A stretch of DNA of 64,000 nucleotides from Pedobacter borealis DSM 19626 (GTDB lineage Bacteria; Bacteroidota; Bacteroidia; Sphingobacteriales; Sphingobacteriaceae): positions 1-64,000 of the forward strand of contig NZ_JAUG01000029.1 in assembly GCF_000708285.2 (NCBI RefSeq), in the 5' to 3' direction. The translations under genes were made by a program, and so were the position numbers. Positions 1 to 8,357 of the stretch are shown here, piece by piece (position 1 is the first letter of the stretch; every line of letters starts with the position of its first letter). The notes below the pieces were generated by a model, which had not been told where the DNA came from, made no database searches, and worked only from the letters and a program-made list of their open reading frames with translations.

Positions 1-39
1 CAGGGAAATCGCTTTTAAAACATGTGCAAAAATTAATTA

Positions 40-103
40 GCCACGGAAACACAGAAATCACGGAGAAGAAGTAAATTTTTCCGTGTTTTCGTGCTTCCGT
101 GGC
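40..103. repeat. Imperfect inverted repeat, CCACGGAA family
   Basis: The arms GCCACGGAA and TTCCGTGGC are exact complements, and further inside CACGGA pairs with TCCGTG, giving a long hairpin. The same CCACGGAAGCAC-like text recurs near 6610, 9477, 43380, 43573 and 43761, so this is a dispersed intergenic repeat family of this genome. Confidence 0.75.
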
Positions 104-312
104 AAACATAATGCTTAGGTATGCGCAGAAAGAGGAAGAATTATCAGAGAAAAGTTAAAAACGACTTCCCTGTTATATGGTCCTTAAATGCATATTATTA
201 AAACAACATTTATTATAGGGTATGACAAAACAATCCGCCTTGAAGATTGGTCTTTAAGAGTGTTATTATTAATCGAACTCAGATTAGGTTATAAAAACGC
301 TCATCCTAATGT

Positions 313-341
313 AAAACTGTAAAAGGAACGACAGTTTTTTT
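313..341 (+). terminator. Rho-independent terminator-like hairpin
   Basis: An 8-bp stem AAAACTGT / ACAGTTTT with a 10-nt loop is followed by a run of seven T on the + strand. Its upstream gene is not recognisable in this window. Confidence 0.5.
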
Positions 342-452
342 ATCATCCATCAATTAGGTCGCGTAAACCACATCATTTGAATTCAGGTAATCAGTTAATT
401 TATTTTCATTTTACAGCTATCCAACATAAAATAACTGCAAAGATTCTCTTAA

Positions 453-484
453 ATTGCAAGCAAAAGCAATTTTATATAAGTTTG
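453..484 (+). promoter_or_regulatory. Bacteroidota-type promoter of the DUF4293 gene
   Basis: ATTG at 453-456, a 20-nt spacer and TAAGTTTG at 477-484 match the known Bacteroidota primary sigma pattern (TTTG, 19-21 nt, TAnnTTTG). The start codon lies 22 nt downstream of the -7 box. Confidence 0.6.
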
Positions 485-506
485 CTTTTAAATTATTAAA
501 ATCAAC

Positions 507-974
507 ATGATACAAAGAATACAATCGATCTGGCTTTTTTTAGCAGCATTAACCTTAGTTTTAATGTTGTTTTTACCTATCGCTATAAAAGATACTGCAG
601 GAACAGAATCAGCGGTATACACCACTGGACTATACCAAACTTTAACCATAAAAGCGGGCATAAGTCTTAAAACCCAATCTTTTTTGCCTTTAATCATTAC
701 CAATATCGCTGTTGCATTTATTTGTTTAATGAATATTTTCAACTACAAAAGAAGAAGTTTTCAGAAGCGCATTGCCATTGTATCGATTATATTAATTGCT
801 GGTTTTGCCTTTTGGTGCAGCGTTTACGCCAAAAAATTGCCAGGTGGTATTGAAGGTGCCAGTTTTGGAATTGGAGCTTATTTGCCAGCTTTAGCTATTT
901 TATTTATTTTTCTCGCCATCTTCGGTATCAATAAAGACGAGAGATTGATCCGTTCGGCCGAAAGATTGCGATAA
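507..974 (+). CDS. DUF4293-family integral membrane protein
   Basis: 155 aa. Four hydrophobic segments are visible, roughly residues 8-27, 60-78, 88-107 and 122-140. The start MIQRIQSIWLFLAAL and the final charged stretch after the fourth helix resemble the DUF4293 family, which is confined to Bacteroidota and has no assigned function. The length is normal for the family. The ATG at 507 sits just behind a good TAnnTTTG promoter. It is followed after 35 nt by a same-strand hydrolase gene, so the two may be co-transcribed. Family assignment is from recognition of the N-terminal pattern; the function is unknown. Confidence 0.75.
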   Translation: MIQRIQSIWLFLAALTLVLMLFLPIAIKDTAGTESAVYTTGLYQTLTIKAGISLKTQSFLPLIITNIAVAFICLMNIFNYKRRSFQKRIAIVSIILIAGFAFWCSVYAKKLPGGIEGASFGIGAYLPALAILFIFLAIFGINKDERLIRSAERLR

Positions 975-1009
975 CCACTTAATTCCAGCCGAAAAATCAA
1001 TTGCCGAAC

Positions 1010-1864
1010 ATGCAAATTAAGTTAAATCATGCCCTTTATGCTTTTTCGGCGGCTTTGCTTTGCGGAATTTTATCATGCAATAGCCGTATCCGTACTTTTG
1101 GAAAAACCAAAATCGCTAAAAGCGCTGACTCGATCTATCTTAAACGCAGAATATCAGAAATAAAAAACTTCGATACCAATGTTTTTACAAGAGGCTCGTT
1201 TAAAGGTACTGCCAATACGCCGATTGTATACCGCTTGTTAAAACCATATAACACCAGAAGTAAAATCCCACTGGTAATTGTATTTCATGGATCAAACGCG
1301 GTTGGAAACGATAATACCAGCCAGCTGGGCATATTGGCAAAACTGTTCGCCATGGATGAAATACAGGCGAAATACCCCGCCTTTATTTTAGCACCACAAT
1401 TCCCTTCCCGATCTTCGAATTATGTATTGGATCAGAGCAGGAATGTACTGACTTCGGTACCACAACCTTGCTTAACTACCGCCTTGCAACTGATTGATAG
1501 CTTGAAAAATACTCTAAATATTGATGAGAAAAGGATTTACCTCATCGGTTTTTCGATGGGAGCCTCTTCAGTGATCAATGTCTTATCGTTAAAACCTGAT
1601 TTATTCGCTGCAGGTATAAGCATTTCCGGCATACCGCAATTCGACAAAGTAAAAACACTCACGAACATTCCAATTTGGTTGATCCACGGAAATATGGATA
1701 CCGAAAACCCTTTTAGTAGTGACCAAAAGTTTTTTGAAGAGTTAAAACACAATAACAGAATCAGGTTCTGGGAGTTCGACGATCTGGCCCACAACGATAT
1801 TTTCGCTCCCGCAATTTTAACTGACGAACTGCCCCATTGGCTGTTTAAAAATAAACGTAAATAG
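1010..1864 (+). CDS. Putative alpha/beta-hydrolase lipoprotein (esterase/peptidase-like)
   Basis: 284 aa from the ATG at 1010; a TTG nine bases upstream is a less likely start. The N-terminus has a hydrophobic stretch ending in a lipobox-like GILSC (Cys at about residue 23), so it is probably an envelope lipoprotein. An alpha/beta-hydrolase core follows: a strand with VIVFHGSNA, the nucleophile elbow GFSMGAS (GxSxG, Ser near 181), and a candidate catalytic His in LAHNDIF near the C-terminus. Such proteins are often annotated as prolyl-oligopeptidase-like or feruloyl-esterase-like. The substrate cannot be read from the sequence. Confidence 0.7.
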   Translation: MQIKLNHALYAFSAALLCGILSCNSRIRTFGKTKIAKSADSIYLKRRISEIKNFDTNVFTRGSFKGTANTPIVYRLLKPYNTRSKIPLVIVFHGSNAVGNDNTSQLGILAKLFAMDEIQAKYPAFILAPQFPSRSSNYVLDQSRNVLTSVPQPCLTTALQLIDSLKNTLNIDEKRIYLIGFSMGASSVINVLSLKPDLFAAGISISGIPQFDKVKTLTNIPIWLIHGNMDTENPFSSDQKFFEELKHNNRIRFWEFDDLAHNDIFAPAILTDELPHWLFKNKRK

Positions 1865-2131
1865 CTGCATTACCCCAGCCACCTAAACCCGGTTGCAGTG
1901 GAAATCCTTTTTAAAACCTGAAAGGTGTGAAAAAGATTGAAACGGAAAACGGGACTGTTGCAACCGAAAGCCTGCTGCATTTGCTTTCCAAATCAAAAAA
2001 ATAAAATCGTAGCATAAAATCATGACCGTATTTTAAACCCACCCATCATAACATCTTCCCTATTCGATTATACCCCCGCCATTACTTCCTTATTTTCAAA
2101 TATTTAGCTTAAAAAACTATTTACTTGATTA

Positions 2132-2164
2132 TCTGTAAAATACGGAATATTAACCTTACCTTTG
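2132..2164 (+). promoter_or_regulatory. Candidate promoter of the DEAD-box helicase gene
   Basis: TACCTTTG at 2157-2164 is an exact TAnnTTTG -7 box. A TCTG at 2132-2135, 21 nt upstream, could serve as a degenerate -33 element. The ATG follows 26 nt downstream. Confidence 0.5.
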
Positions 2165-2190
2165 CGGCTCAATTAAAAATAAAAAGACGA

Positions 2191-4104
2191 ATGACAAACC
2201 CATTTCAATTATTGGGGATAAGTGATGACGTCGTTAATGCCGTAAAGGATCTTGGATTTGAAACTCCAACACCTATTCAGGAGCAAAGTATTCCTGTACT
2301 GTTAGAAGGCACTAATGATTTTGTTGGTTTGGCCCAAACAGGAACAGGAAAAACAGCCGCATTTGGTTTGCCGCTGTTAGAACTAATCGATTTTAAAGTT
2401 AATAAACCACAGGCATTGATTTTATGCCCTACCCGTGAGTTATGCTTGCAAATCGCTAACGACCTTAAAAACTTTTCTAAAAACGTTGCTAATGCCCACG
2501 TTGTTGCCGTTTACGGTGGTGCGAACATTATGCAACAACTACGCGAAATACGCCAAGGCGTTCAGATCGTAGTGGCCACGCCCGGCCGTATGTTGGACAT
2601 CATTGGCCGTAAAGCCATTGATTTTTCTTCAGTTAAATATGTTGTGCTTGATGAAGCTGACGAGATGTTGAACATGGGTTTCCAGGACGACATTAACGAC
2701 ATTTTATCAACCACTCCTGATGACAAAAAAACCTGGTTATTCTCGGCTACCATGCCTGCAGAAGTTCGCCGTATAGCTAAAAACTATATGGATAACCCTG
2801 TTGAATTAACCATGGGCACAAAAAATACAGGTAATGTAAACATCGAACACGAATATTACATTGTTCGTGCACGTGATAAATACGCTGCCTTAAAACGTAT
2901 TGTAGATTTTAACCCTGAAATTTTTGCCGTAGTATTTTGTAAAACCAAATTGGATACACAAGATGTTGCCGAGCACTTAATTAAAGATGGTTACAATGCT
3001 GATGCCTTGCACGGCGATTTATCGCAACAACAACGTGATAAAGTAATGCAACGTTTCCGTGAGCGTAACATGCAGTTGTTAATTGCTACTGATGTTGCCG
3101 CACGTGGTATCGATGTAAACAATGTAACACACGTAATCAACTATTCTTTACCTGATGAAATTGAAAGTTATACCCACCGTTCTGGCCGTACAGGCCGTGC
3201 TGGTAAAACTGGTATCTCTATCTGTATCATCAACTCTAAAGAAGTTGGAAAAATCCGTCAGTTAGAGCGCATTATTGGTAAACAATTTACCAAAGCTGAG
3301 CTTCCTACAGGATTTGATGTTTGTGAAAAACAATTGTTCTCTTTGGTACATAAAGTACACAATGTAGAAGTTAACAACGAACAAATTGATCAGTACATTC
3401 CACGTATTATGGATGAATTTGCTGATTTATCAAAAGAAGATGTAATTAAACGTTTTGCTTCATTAGAATTTAACCGTTTCTTAGATTACTATTCTAAAGC
3501 ACCTGACTTAAATGCTGCAGTTGGCGATGACCGTGGTGCAGACAGAGGCGAAAGAGGTGCCGGACGTGGACGTGGTAGCGAAGGTTACACCCGTTTGTTC
3601 ATCAACTTAGGTTCTGTAGATGAGTTTACCCGTGGCGATATGTTGTCATTTATCTGTAACAACGGTAAAATTGGTGGCAAAAGCGTTGGTAAAATCGATT
3701 TAAAAGGTGTTTTCTCTTTCTTTGAAGTGGAAGACGACGTAGCTGACAAAGTTTTTGAAGGCTTTAAATCTGTTGAGTTTAATGGTCGTCAGGTACGTAT
3801 CGAGAAAAGCGGAGACGGTGGTCGTGGCGAAGGCGCAGGAGAAAGACGCGGTGGCGGCGAAAGACGTAGCGGTGGCGGTGGTTTCGGCGGTGAACGCAGA
3901 AGCGGCGGTGGCGGTTATCGTGGCGGCGGCGACAGAAGAAGTTCTGGCGGTGGTAGCGGAAGACGTGAAGGTGGAAACAGTGGTGGCGGTTTCAGAGATT
4001 TCTCTGGACGTAGCCGTGACGACAAGGGTGGCAACACCGGAGGTCCACGCAGAGAAGGCGGAAACCGTGAAGGTGGCAGTGGCGAACGCAGAAAAAAATG
4101 GTAA
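2191..4104 (+). CDS. DEAD-box ATP-dependent RNA helicase with DbpA-type domain and Gly/Arg-rich tail
   Basis: 637 aa from the ATG at 2191; an upstream in-frame ATG at 2125 would overlap the promoter and add an unconserved stretch. The Q motif (PTPIQ, about 26-30), motif I AQTGTGKT (48-55), PTREL, DEAD (155-158), SAT and HRSGRTGRAGK (near 330) are all present, so both RecA lobes look intact. Residues about 465-540 form a DbpA RNA-binding-like domain. The last 95 residues are a Gly/Arg/Ser-rich low-complexity tail, likely an unstructured RNA-binding region. The role is ATP-driven remodelling of rRNA or mRNA structure in the cytoplasm, typically in ribosome assembly or cold adaptation. A strong terminator follows at 4128. 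Confidence 0.93.
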   Translation: MTNPFQLLGISDDVVNAVKDLGFETPTPIQEQSIPVLLEGTNDFVGLAQTGTGKTAAFGLPLLELIDFKVNKPQALILCPTRELCLQIANDLKNFSKNVANAHVVAVYGGANIMQQLREIRQGVQIVVATPGRMLDIIGRKAIDFSSVKYVVLDEADEMLNMGFQDDINDILSTTPDDKKTWLFSATMPAEVRRIAKNYMDNPVELTMGTKNTGNVNIEHEYYIVRARDKYAALKRIVDFNPEIFAVVFCKTKLDTQDVAEHLIKDGYNADALHGDLSQQQRDKVMQRFRERNMQLLIATDVAARGIDVNNVTHVINYSLPDEIESYTHRSGRTGRAGKTGISICIINSKEVGKIRQLERIIGKQFTKAELPTGFDVCEKQLFSLVHKVHNVEVNNEQIDQYIPRIMDEFADLSKEDVIKRFASLEFNRFLDYYSKAPDLNAAVGDDRGADRGERGAGRGRGSEGYTRLFINLGSVDEFTRGDMLSFICNNGKIGGKSVGKIDLKGVFSFFEVEDDVADKVFEGFKSVEFNGRQVRIEKSGDGGRGEGAGERRGGGERRSGGGGFGGERRSGGGGYRGGGDRRSSGGGSGRREGGNSGGGFRDFSGRSRDDKGGNTGGPRREGGNREGGSGERRKKW

Positions 4105-4127
4105 ATCACTAAACCAAATATTTTACA

Positions 4128-4158
4128 GCCGTTCTGATTATTCAGAGCGGCTTTTTTT
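4128..4158 (+). terminator. Rho-independent terminator of the helicase gene
   Basis: A 10-bp stem GCCGTTCTGA / TCAGAGCGGC (one G-T pair) with a 4-nt loop is followed by seven T, 23 nt after the stop codon. Confidence 0.85.
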
Positions 4159-4182
4159 ATGGCAAAAGTTTGTTGTTTTGAT

Positions 4183-4489
4183 ATATATGTGATGTCAGAT
4201 GTTACCATCTGACATCTAACAGGATTCTTAATTTTAAGGCTTCTATAGTTACCTTTCAATCAGGTGATAATACCTGTTTACAAATTTTCTTACTAAATCA
4301 ATCTCCAGTCAGATGGTAACATCTGACTTCACAACCAATATATGTGATGTCAGATGTTACCATCTGACATCTAACAAGATTCTTAATTTAAGGCTTCTAT
4401 AGTTACCTTTCAATCAGGTGATAATGCCTGTTTACAAATTTTCTTACTAAATCAATCTCCAGTCAGATGGTAACATCTGACTTCACACC
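4183..4489. repeat. Tandem duplication of a ~155-bp unit with self-complementary arms
   Basis: Two copies (about 4183-4337 and 4338-4489) differ at only a few bases. Each copy starts with the palindrome GTCAGATGTTACCATCTGAC and ends with AGTCAGATGGTAACATCTGACT, which is the same text inverted. Every unit can therefore fold on itself in several alternative ways. No coding potential is seen. Confidence 0.85.
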
Positions 4490-4554
4490 TAATTTTTGTT
4501 TAAAAAACAGCTATAAAACATTATATTTAACGTTTAGATATACTAAACACGATC

Positions 4555-6399
4555 ATGCGTTATTTAAAGTTTTTCATCGTTTTATTTTCACTATTCATCA
4601 GCAGTAAACTTTCTGCCCAACAAAAAATTTCTGATCAAAAAATGCAATGGTTTGCTGATGCGAAACTGGGTATTTTCATCCATTGGGGTATTTATTCGGT
4701 TAATGGTATTTCCGAATCGTGGTCTTTTTTTAACAACTACATCAATCACGATGCTTACATGAAACAGCTTAATGGTTTTACCGCTGCAAAGTACAAACCA
4801 GAAGAATGGGTAAACCTGATTAAAGAAAGTGGCGCCAAATATGCCGTAATTACCACAAAACACCATGATGGTATTGCCCTTTGGGATAGTAAAGCTCCTT
4901 TAGCCACTACCACATTAAAAAACAGTGCTGCCAAAAAAGATTTAATCACTCCATTTGTGGCTGAACTTAAAAAATCTGGTCTTAAAACAGGGTTATATTT
5001 TTCTTTACCTGATTGGAGCTACCCGGATTATGATGGTTTTACCCGCGACAGGAAACGTTATGATTATAAACAGGATATACCACGCTTTAAAAAATTCCAA
5101 AATTATTTCCAGGGCCAGTTAAACGAACTGTCAGCCAAATACAATCCAGATTTATTATGGTTTGATGGCGATTGGGAGCATAGTGGAGAAGAATGGCAGG
5201 CCAAAAATATACTATCGAACTTACGTAAGGTAAATCAAAACATCATTATCAACTCTCGCTTAAATGGGCATGGCGATTATGATACACCAGAACAAGGTGT
5301 GCCTGTGGTAAAACCAAGTTCACCTGAGTGGGAACTTTGTTATACCATGAACGATTCGTGGGGCTATCAGCCTTATGATAATCATTATAAATCATCAAAC
5401 ATGATCATCCGCACGCTGGTTGATTGTATTAGCATGGGCGGTAACTTATTGCTTGATATTGGACCAAAAGCAGATGGAACTATTGCGCCAGAACAGGTTA
5501 AAATTTTAAAAGATTTAGGCCGTTGGACCCAGAAACACGCAGGGGCCATTTATGGTACACAGGCCGGGATCCCAGATGGGCATATTGTCGGTAAAACTAC
5601 CCTATCCAAAAACAAAGATGTATTGTACCTGTATCTCGATTATAAAACCAAAAACGGGATTTTACTATCAGGTATAAAATCAAAAATAAACAAGATTGAA
5701 GTAGTTGGCAGCAAAGCACGGCCATATACAATTAAGCTAAATGAAACAGATTATCTGCTTAATTTAAAAGATGCCGATTTTGACAGCGATGTAACCGTTC
5801 TAAAAGTATCATTAAACGGCCCTATTCAGCTCGATGAAGACAAGCAGGAAAGCCTTTCGCTCGCAGACTTATATGCTGCGCCCAAACAACGGGGTTTAAC
5901 CAACTTAAATCTGAACAGGCTGGCCATTAACTTAAATGCAGGTATAAATGTATTTCAAAATACCGGTTTACCTGCTGATGGCTTAGACTTTAACCCTGGA
6001 ATTAAAGGCGCAGATCAAAAGATTAGCAATTGGGTAATTAAAAACGCAGAAGCGCTATACAAAACAACGGGGGGAATTCCGGCTGGACATTATCAGGGCA
6101 ATACAACACTTTCTGCAGATAAACAAACACTATACTTATTTGTAGAAGGCACACCAACGGGGCCAATTGCTATTAAAGGTTTAAAAAACAACATCAGCAG
6201 GATCAGGATTGTGGGTGAAGGTACCATGCTGCCACACGAAATTTATAACAAACTGTATTGGAGCAAAATACCGGGTATTGTTTACATTCCGGTACCTAAA
6301 GATAAACTAGATCCTGAGTTAACCGTAATTGCAGTACTTTTAGATAGCCCGATTGATTTGTACCGCGAAAAAGTTGGCGCGATAGAAAGCAATCTCTAA
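4555..6399 (+). CDS. Secreted GH29 alpha-L-fucosidase with duplicated C-terminal domain
   Basis: 614 aa. Signal peptide at 1-21 (ends KLSAQ). The GH29 barrel spans about 25-345, with FIHWG (41-45), TTKHHDG (100-106) and LWFDGDW (201-207), whose Asp204 sits where the family nucleophile lies. The family hydrolyses alpha-L-fucosides with retention. The C-terminal 270 residues contain two related modules: about 345-435 (AGIPDGHIVGKTTLS) and about 500-600 (GGIPAGHYQGNTTLS), an internal duplication longer than the single C-terminal sandwich usual for GH29. It stands alone, outside PUL1, which has its own GH29. It is likely periplasmic; the fucose linkage is not predictable from what I see. Confidence 0.9.
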   Translation: MRYLKFFIVLFSLFISSKLSAQQKISDQKMQWFADAKLGIFIHWGIYSVNGISESWSFFNNYINHDAYMKQLNGFTAAKYKPEEWVNLIKESGAKYAVITTKHHDGIALWDSKAPLATTTLKNSAAKKDLITPFVAELKKSGLKTGLYFSLPDWSYPDYDGFTRDRKRYDYKQDIPRFKKFQNYFQGQLNELSAKYNPDLLWFDGDWEHSGEEWQAKNILSNLRKVNQNIIINSRLNGHGDYDTPEQGVPVVKPSSPEWELCYTMNDSWGYQPYDNHYKSSNMIIRTLVDCISMGGNLLLDIGPKADGTIAPEQVKILKDLGRWTQKHAGAIYGTQAGIPDGHIVGKTTLSKNKDVLYLYLDYKTKNGILLSGIKSKINKIEVVGSKARPYTIKLNETDYLLNLKDADFDSDVTVLKVSLNGPIQLDEDKQESLSLADLYAAPKQRGLTNLNLNRLAINLNAGINVFQNTGLPADGLDFNPGIKGADQKISNWVIKNAEALYKTTGGIPAGHYQGNTTLSADKQTLYLFVEGTPTGPIAIKGLKNNISRIRIVGEGTMLPHEIYNKLYWSKIPGIVYIPVPKDKLDPELTVIAVLLDSPIDLYREKVGAIESNL

Positions 6400-6455
6400 A
6401 ACATTTCAATCCTAATGATAATCCACTCCCATACCAAATTACAGATTCCCATCAG

Positions 6456-6539
6456 TCGTCATTTCGACTGAAGCGAAGCGCAATGGAGAAATCTTTGAAC
6501 TGTGTTTAAAAGATTTCTCCACTACGGTCGAAATGACGA
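6456..6539. repeat. REP-like inverted repeat
   Basis: The outer arms TCGTCATTTCGAC and GTCGAAATGACGA pair exactly, and the inner arms GGAGAAATCTT and AAGATTTCTCC also pair. The hairpin lies after the fucosidase stop codon and could also slow transcription or protect mRNA ends. Related text recurs elsewhere in the window. Confidence 0.8.
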
Positions 6540-6672
6540 ACCTACACAAAAACCTCCTCAAAACTCCTTGCTTTTCTAAAACTTCACCAAGAGGATGATC
6601 ATATAGAAATTCCGTGATTTCAATGCTTCCGTGGCAAAAAATTATTTAACAATTGTAAAATAGTGGCGCGAC

Positions 6673-6704
6673 TTTACGATTATCCTTAAATTGCATTACT
6701 TTCG
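6673..6704 (+). promoter_or_regulatory. Possible bshC promoter
   Basis: TACTTTCG at 6697-6704 resembles the TAnnTTTG -7 box with one mismatch; TTTA at 6673-6676 is a weak -33 candidate 20 nt upstream. Transcription would start at or next to the ATG at 6711, implying a very short leader. Confidence 0.3.
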
Positions 6705-6710
6705 CACATC

Positions 6711-8297
6711 ATGCAGGCAAAATATATCTCATATCAGGAAACCGGATCATTTTCAAAACTGGTTTTAGATTATATTAACGACGAAAATCAGCTTAAAGCT
6801 TTTTATAGCTATCGTCCTGATATGGAGGGCTTAGCTAAAGCAATTGAGCATAGAAATTTTTTAGGGAACAGAGAAACTTTAGTTCAGGTTTTACAAGATC
6901 AATACCAACATTTACAGCCCAATAAATCGGTTACCAAAAACATAGAACTTTTAGGCTCGGCGAATACCTTTACGGTTACAACGGGCCACCAGTTGAATCT
7001 TTTTACCGGGCCGCTTTATTTTATTTACAAAATTGTAACCACCATTAATTTAGCCATCGAGTTAAAAATGGCACATCCTGATAAAAACTTTGTTCCGGTT
7101 TATTGGATGGCAACAGAGGATCACGATTTTGATGAAATTAACCACGTAAGTGTTGATGAAAAGAACATTAGCTGGATACAGCAAACCAACGGTGCCACCG
7201 GAAGACTAAGTACTAAAACCGTTGCCGCAGCAGTAACCGCATATAAGGGATATCTTGGGATCTCTAAAAACGGAAAACGAATTGCCAAATTGGTAGAACA
7301 GGCCTATTTGCAACACGATAATTTAGCCGACGCCACCAGGTTTTTGGTGAATAATTTATTCGAGAAATATGGCCTGGTGATTGTAAATGCTGATGATGCA
7401 CAACTAAAAAAACAATTCGCGAATATTATTACCGAAGATATTATTCGGCATAACAGTTCGAAAAACATTGAAAAGAGCTCGAAAAACCTAGAGGATTTAG
7501 GCTATAAAACCCAGGTGAACGGCCGTGATATTAACTTCTTTTACCTTATCCATAATCTGCGCGAGCGCTTGATTTTTGAAGATGGCAAATATGTTGTCAA
7601 TCATACCGACATCGGTTTTACAGAGGCTGAATTAAAAGCCGAAATCGAATCACATCCTGAGCGGTTTAGTCCGAATGTGGTGATGCGGCCCATGTATCAG
7701 GAAGTGATTTTGCCAAACATTGCTTATATAGGTGGTGGTGCGGAAGTAGCTTACTGGATGCAGTTAAAGGCAAATTTCGACTTTTATAAAGTTGATTTCC
7801 CTGTTTTATTGCTTCGTAACTCAGCTTTATTGATTGATAAACGCAGTGCGCAGAATTTATACCATTTAGGCTTTTCTTTAGAAGATATATTTTTACCAGT
7901 TGAAGCGTTAAAAAACATTTGGGTAAAGCGAAATACAACTGCCCAATTGAGCTTGGCTGATGAAACCAGGGCCATTAACAGCATTTTCGATCAAATAAAG
8001 CTAAATGCCTATAAAATAGATAAAACGCTTTCCGTATCAACAGATACAGCAAAACAGCGGACCAATCATTTATTGGCTAACCTGGAGAAGAAACTATTCC
8101 GCGCAGAGAAAAGGAAACATGAAACGGCATTGCTACAGATTGACAATGTAAAGAAAAGACTTTTCCCGAATGGGGCACTTCAGGAAAGAACCTTAAATAT
8201 TGCACCCATGTATGTAAATTATGGAGAAGATTTTCTTTCCTCATGCATAGAAAACTTCGATCCACTGGGAGGCGATTTTACTGTTTTATTGCCGTAA
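6711..8297 (+). CDS. bshC: Bacillithiol biosynthesis cysteine-adding enzyme BshC
   Basis: 528 aa, the normal length for BshC. Recognisable features are the TTGHQLNLFTGPLYFIYKI segment (near 90-108), FVPVYWMATEDHDFDEINH (near 123-141), and a C-terminal helical region with PLGGDFTVLLP at the very end. In the known pathway BshC adds cysteine to glucosaminyl-malate to give bacillithiol, the low-molecular-weight thiol used by many Firmicutes and Bacteroidota. bshA and bshB are not in this window. The protein is cytoplasmic. It is followed by a same-strand dehydrogenase gene after 60 nt of repeated GTCCGGAG-like text. Confidence 0.93.
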   Translation: MQAKYISYQETGSFSKLVLDYINDENQLKAFYSYRPDMEGLAKAIEHRNFLGNRETLVQVLQDQYQHLQPNKSVTKNIELLGSANTFTVTTGHQLNLFTGPLYFIYKIVTTINLAIELKMAHPDKNFVPVYWMATEDHDFDEINHVSVDEKNISWIQQTNGATGRLSTKTVAAAVTAYKGYLGISKNGKRIAKLVEQAYLQHDNLADATRFLVNNLFEKYGLVIVNADDAQLKKQFANIITEDIIRHNSSKNIEKSSKNLEDLGYKTQVNGRDINFFYLIHNLRERLIFEDGKYVVNHTDIGFTEAELKAEIESHPERFSPNVVMRPMYQEVILPNIAYIGGGAEVAYWMQLKANFDFYKVDFPVLLLRNSALLIDKRSAQNLYHLGFSLEDIFLPVEALKNIWVKRNTTAQLSLADETRAINSIFDQIKLNAYKIDKTLSVSTDTAKQRTNHLLANLEKKLFRAEKRKHETALLQIDNVKKRLFPNGALQERTLNIAPMYVNYGEDFLSSCIENFDPLGGDFTVLLP

Positions 8298-8301
8298 TTG
8301 T

Positions 8302-8331
8302 AGTCCGGAGTCGGGAGTCCGAAGTCCGGGG
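8302..8331. repeat. Short GTCCGGAG / GTCGGGAGTCC direct repeat
   Basis: About three degenerate copies of a GTCCGRAG-type 9-mer lie in tandem between bshC and the dehydrogenase gene. No function is inferred. Confidence 0.5.
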
Positions 8332-8357
8332 ATCAAATCTTGACACTTAATAATAAC

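Larger units (their letters stand above)
1..452. other. Gene-free left edge
   Basis: No convincing coding region is visible. The stretch holds a long inverted repeat (40-103), a terminator-like hairpin followed by a T run (313-341), and then AT-rich sequence leading to the promoter of the DUF4293 gene. The terminator may belong to a gene or small RNA that starts left of or within this stretch; I cannot identify one. Confidence 0.5.
4105..4554. other. Intergenic stretch with terminator and tandem repeat
   Basis: Contains the helicase terminator (4128-4158) and a duplicated 155-bp unit (4183-4489). The remaining 65 bases before the fucosidase ATG are AT-rich and should hold its promoter, but I see no exact TAnnTTTG box. 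Confidence 0.6.
6400..6710. other. Intergenic stretch with REP-like element
   Basis: Holds a REP-like inverted repeat (6456-6539), a partial copy of the CCACGGAA-family repeat at about 6607-6636 (TTCCGTGATTTC...TTCCGTGGC), and the bshC promoter region. No gene is seen. Confidence 0.6.

Noticed and set aside
3755..4192. 145-aa Val/Ala/Glu-rich + strand reading overlapping the helicase tail
   Set aside because: It is an out-of-frame shadow of the Gly/Arg-rich repeat tail of the DEAD-box gene, caused by the repetitive GGTGGCGGC-type codons.
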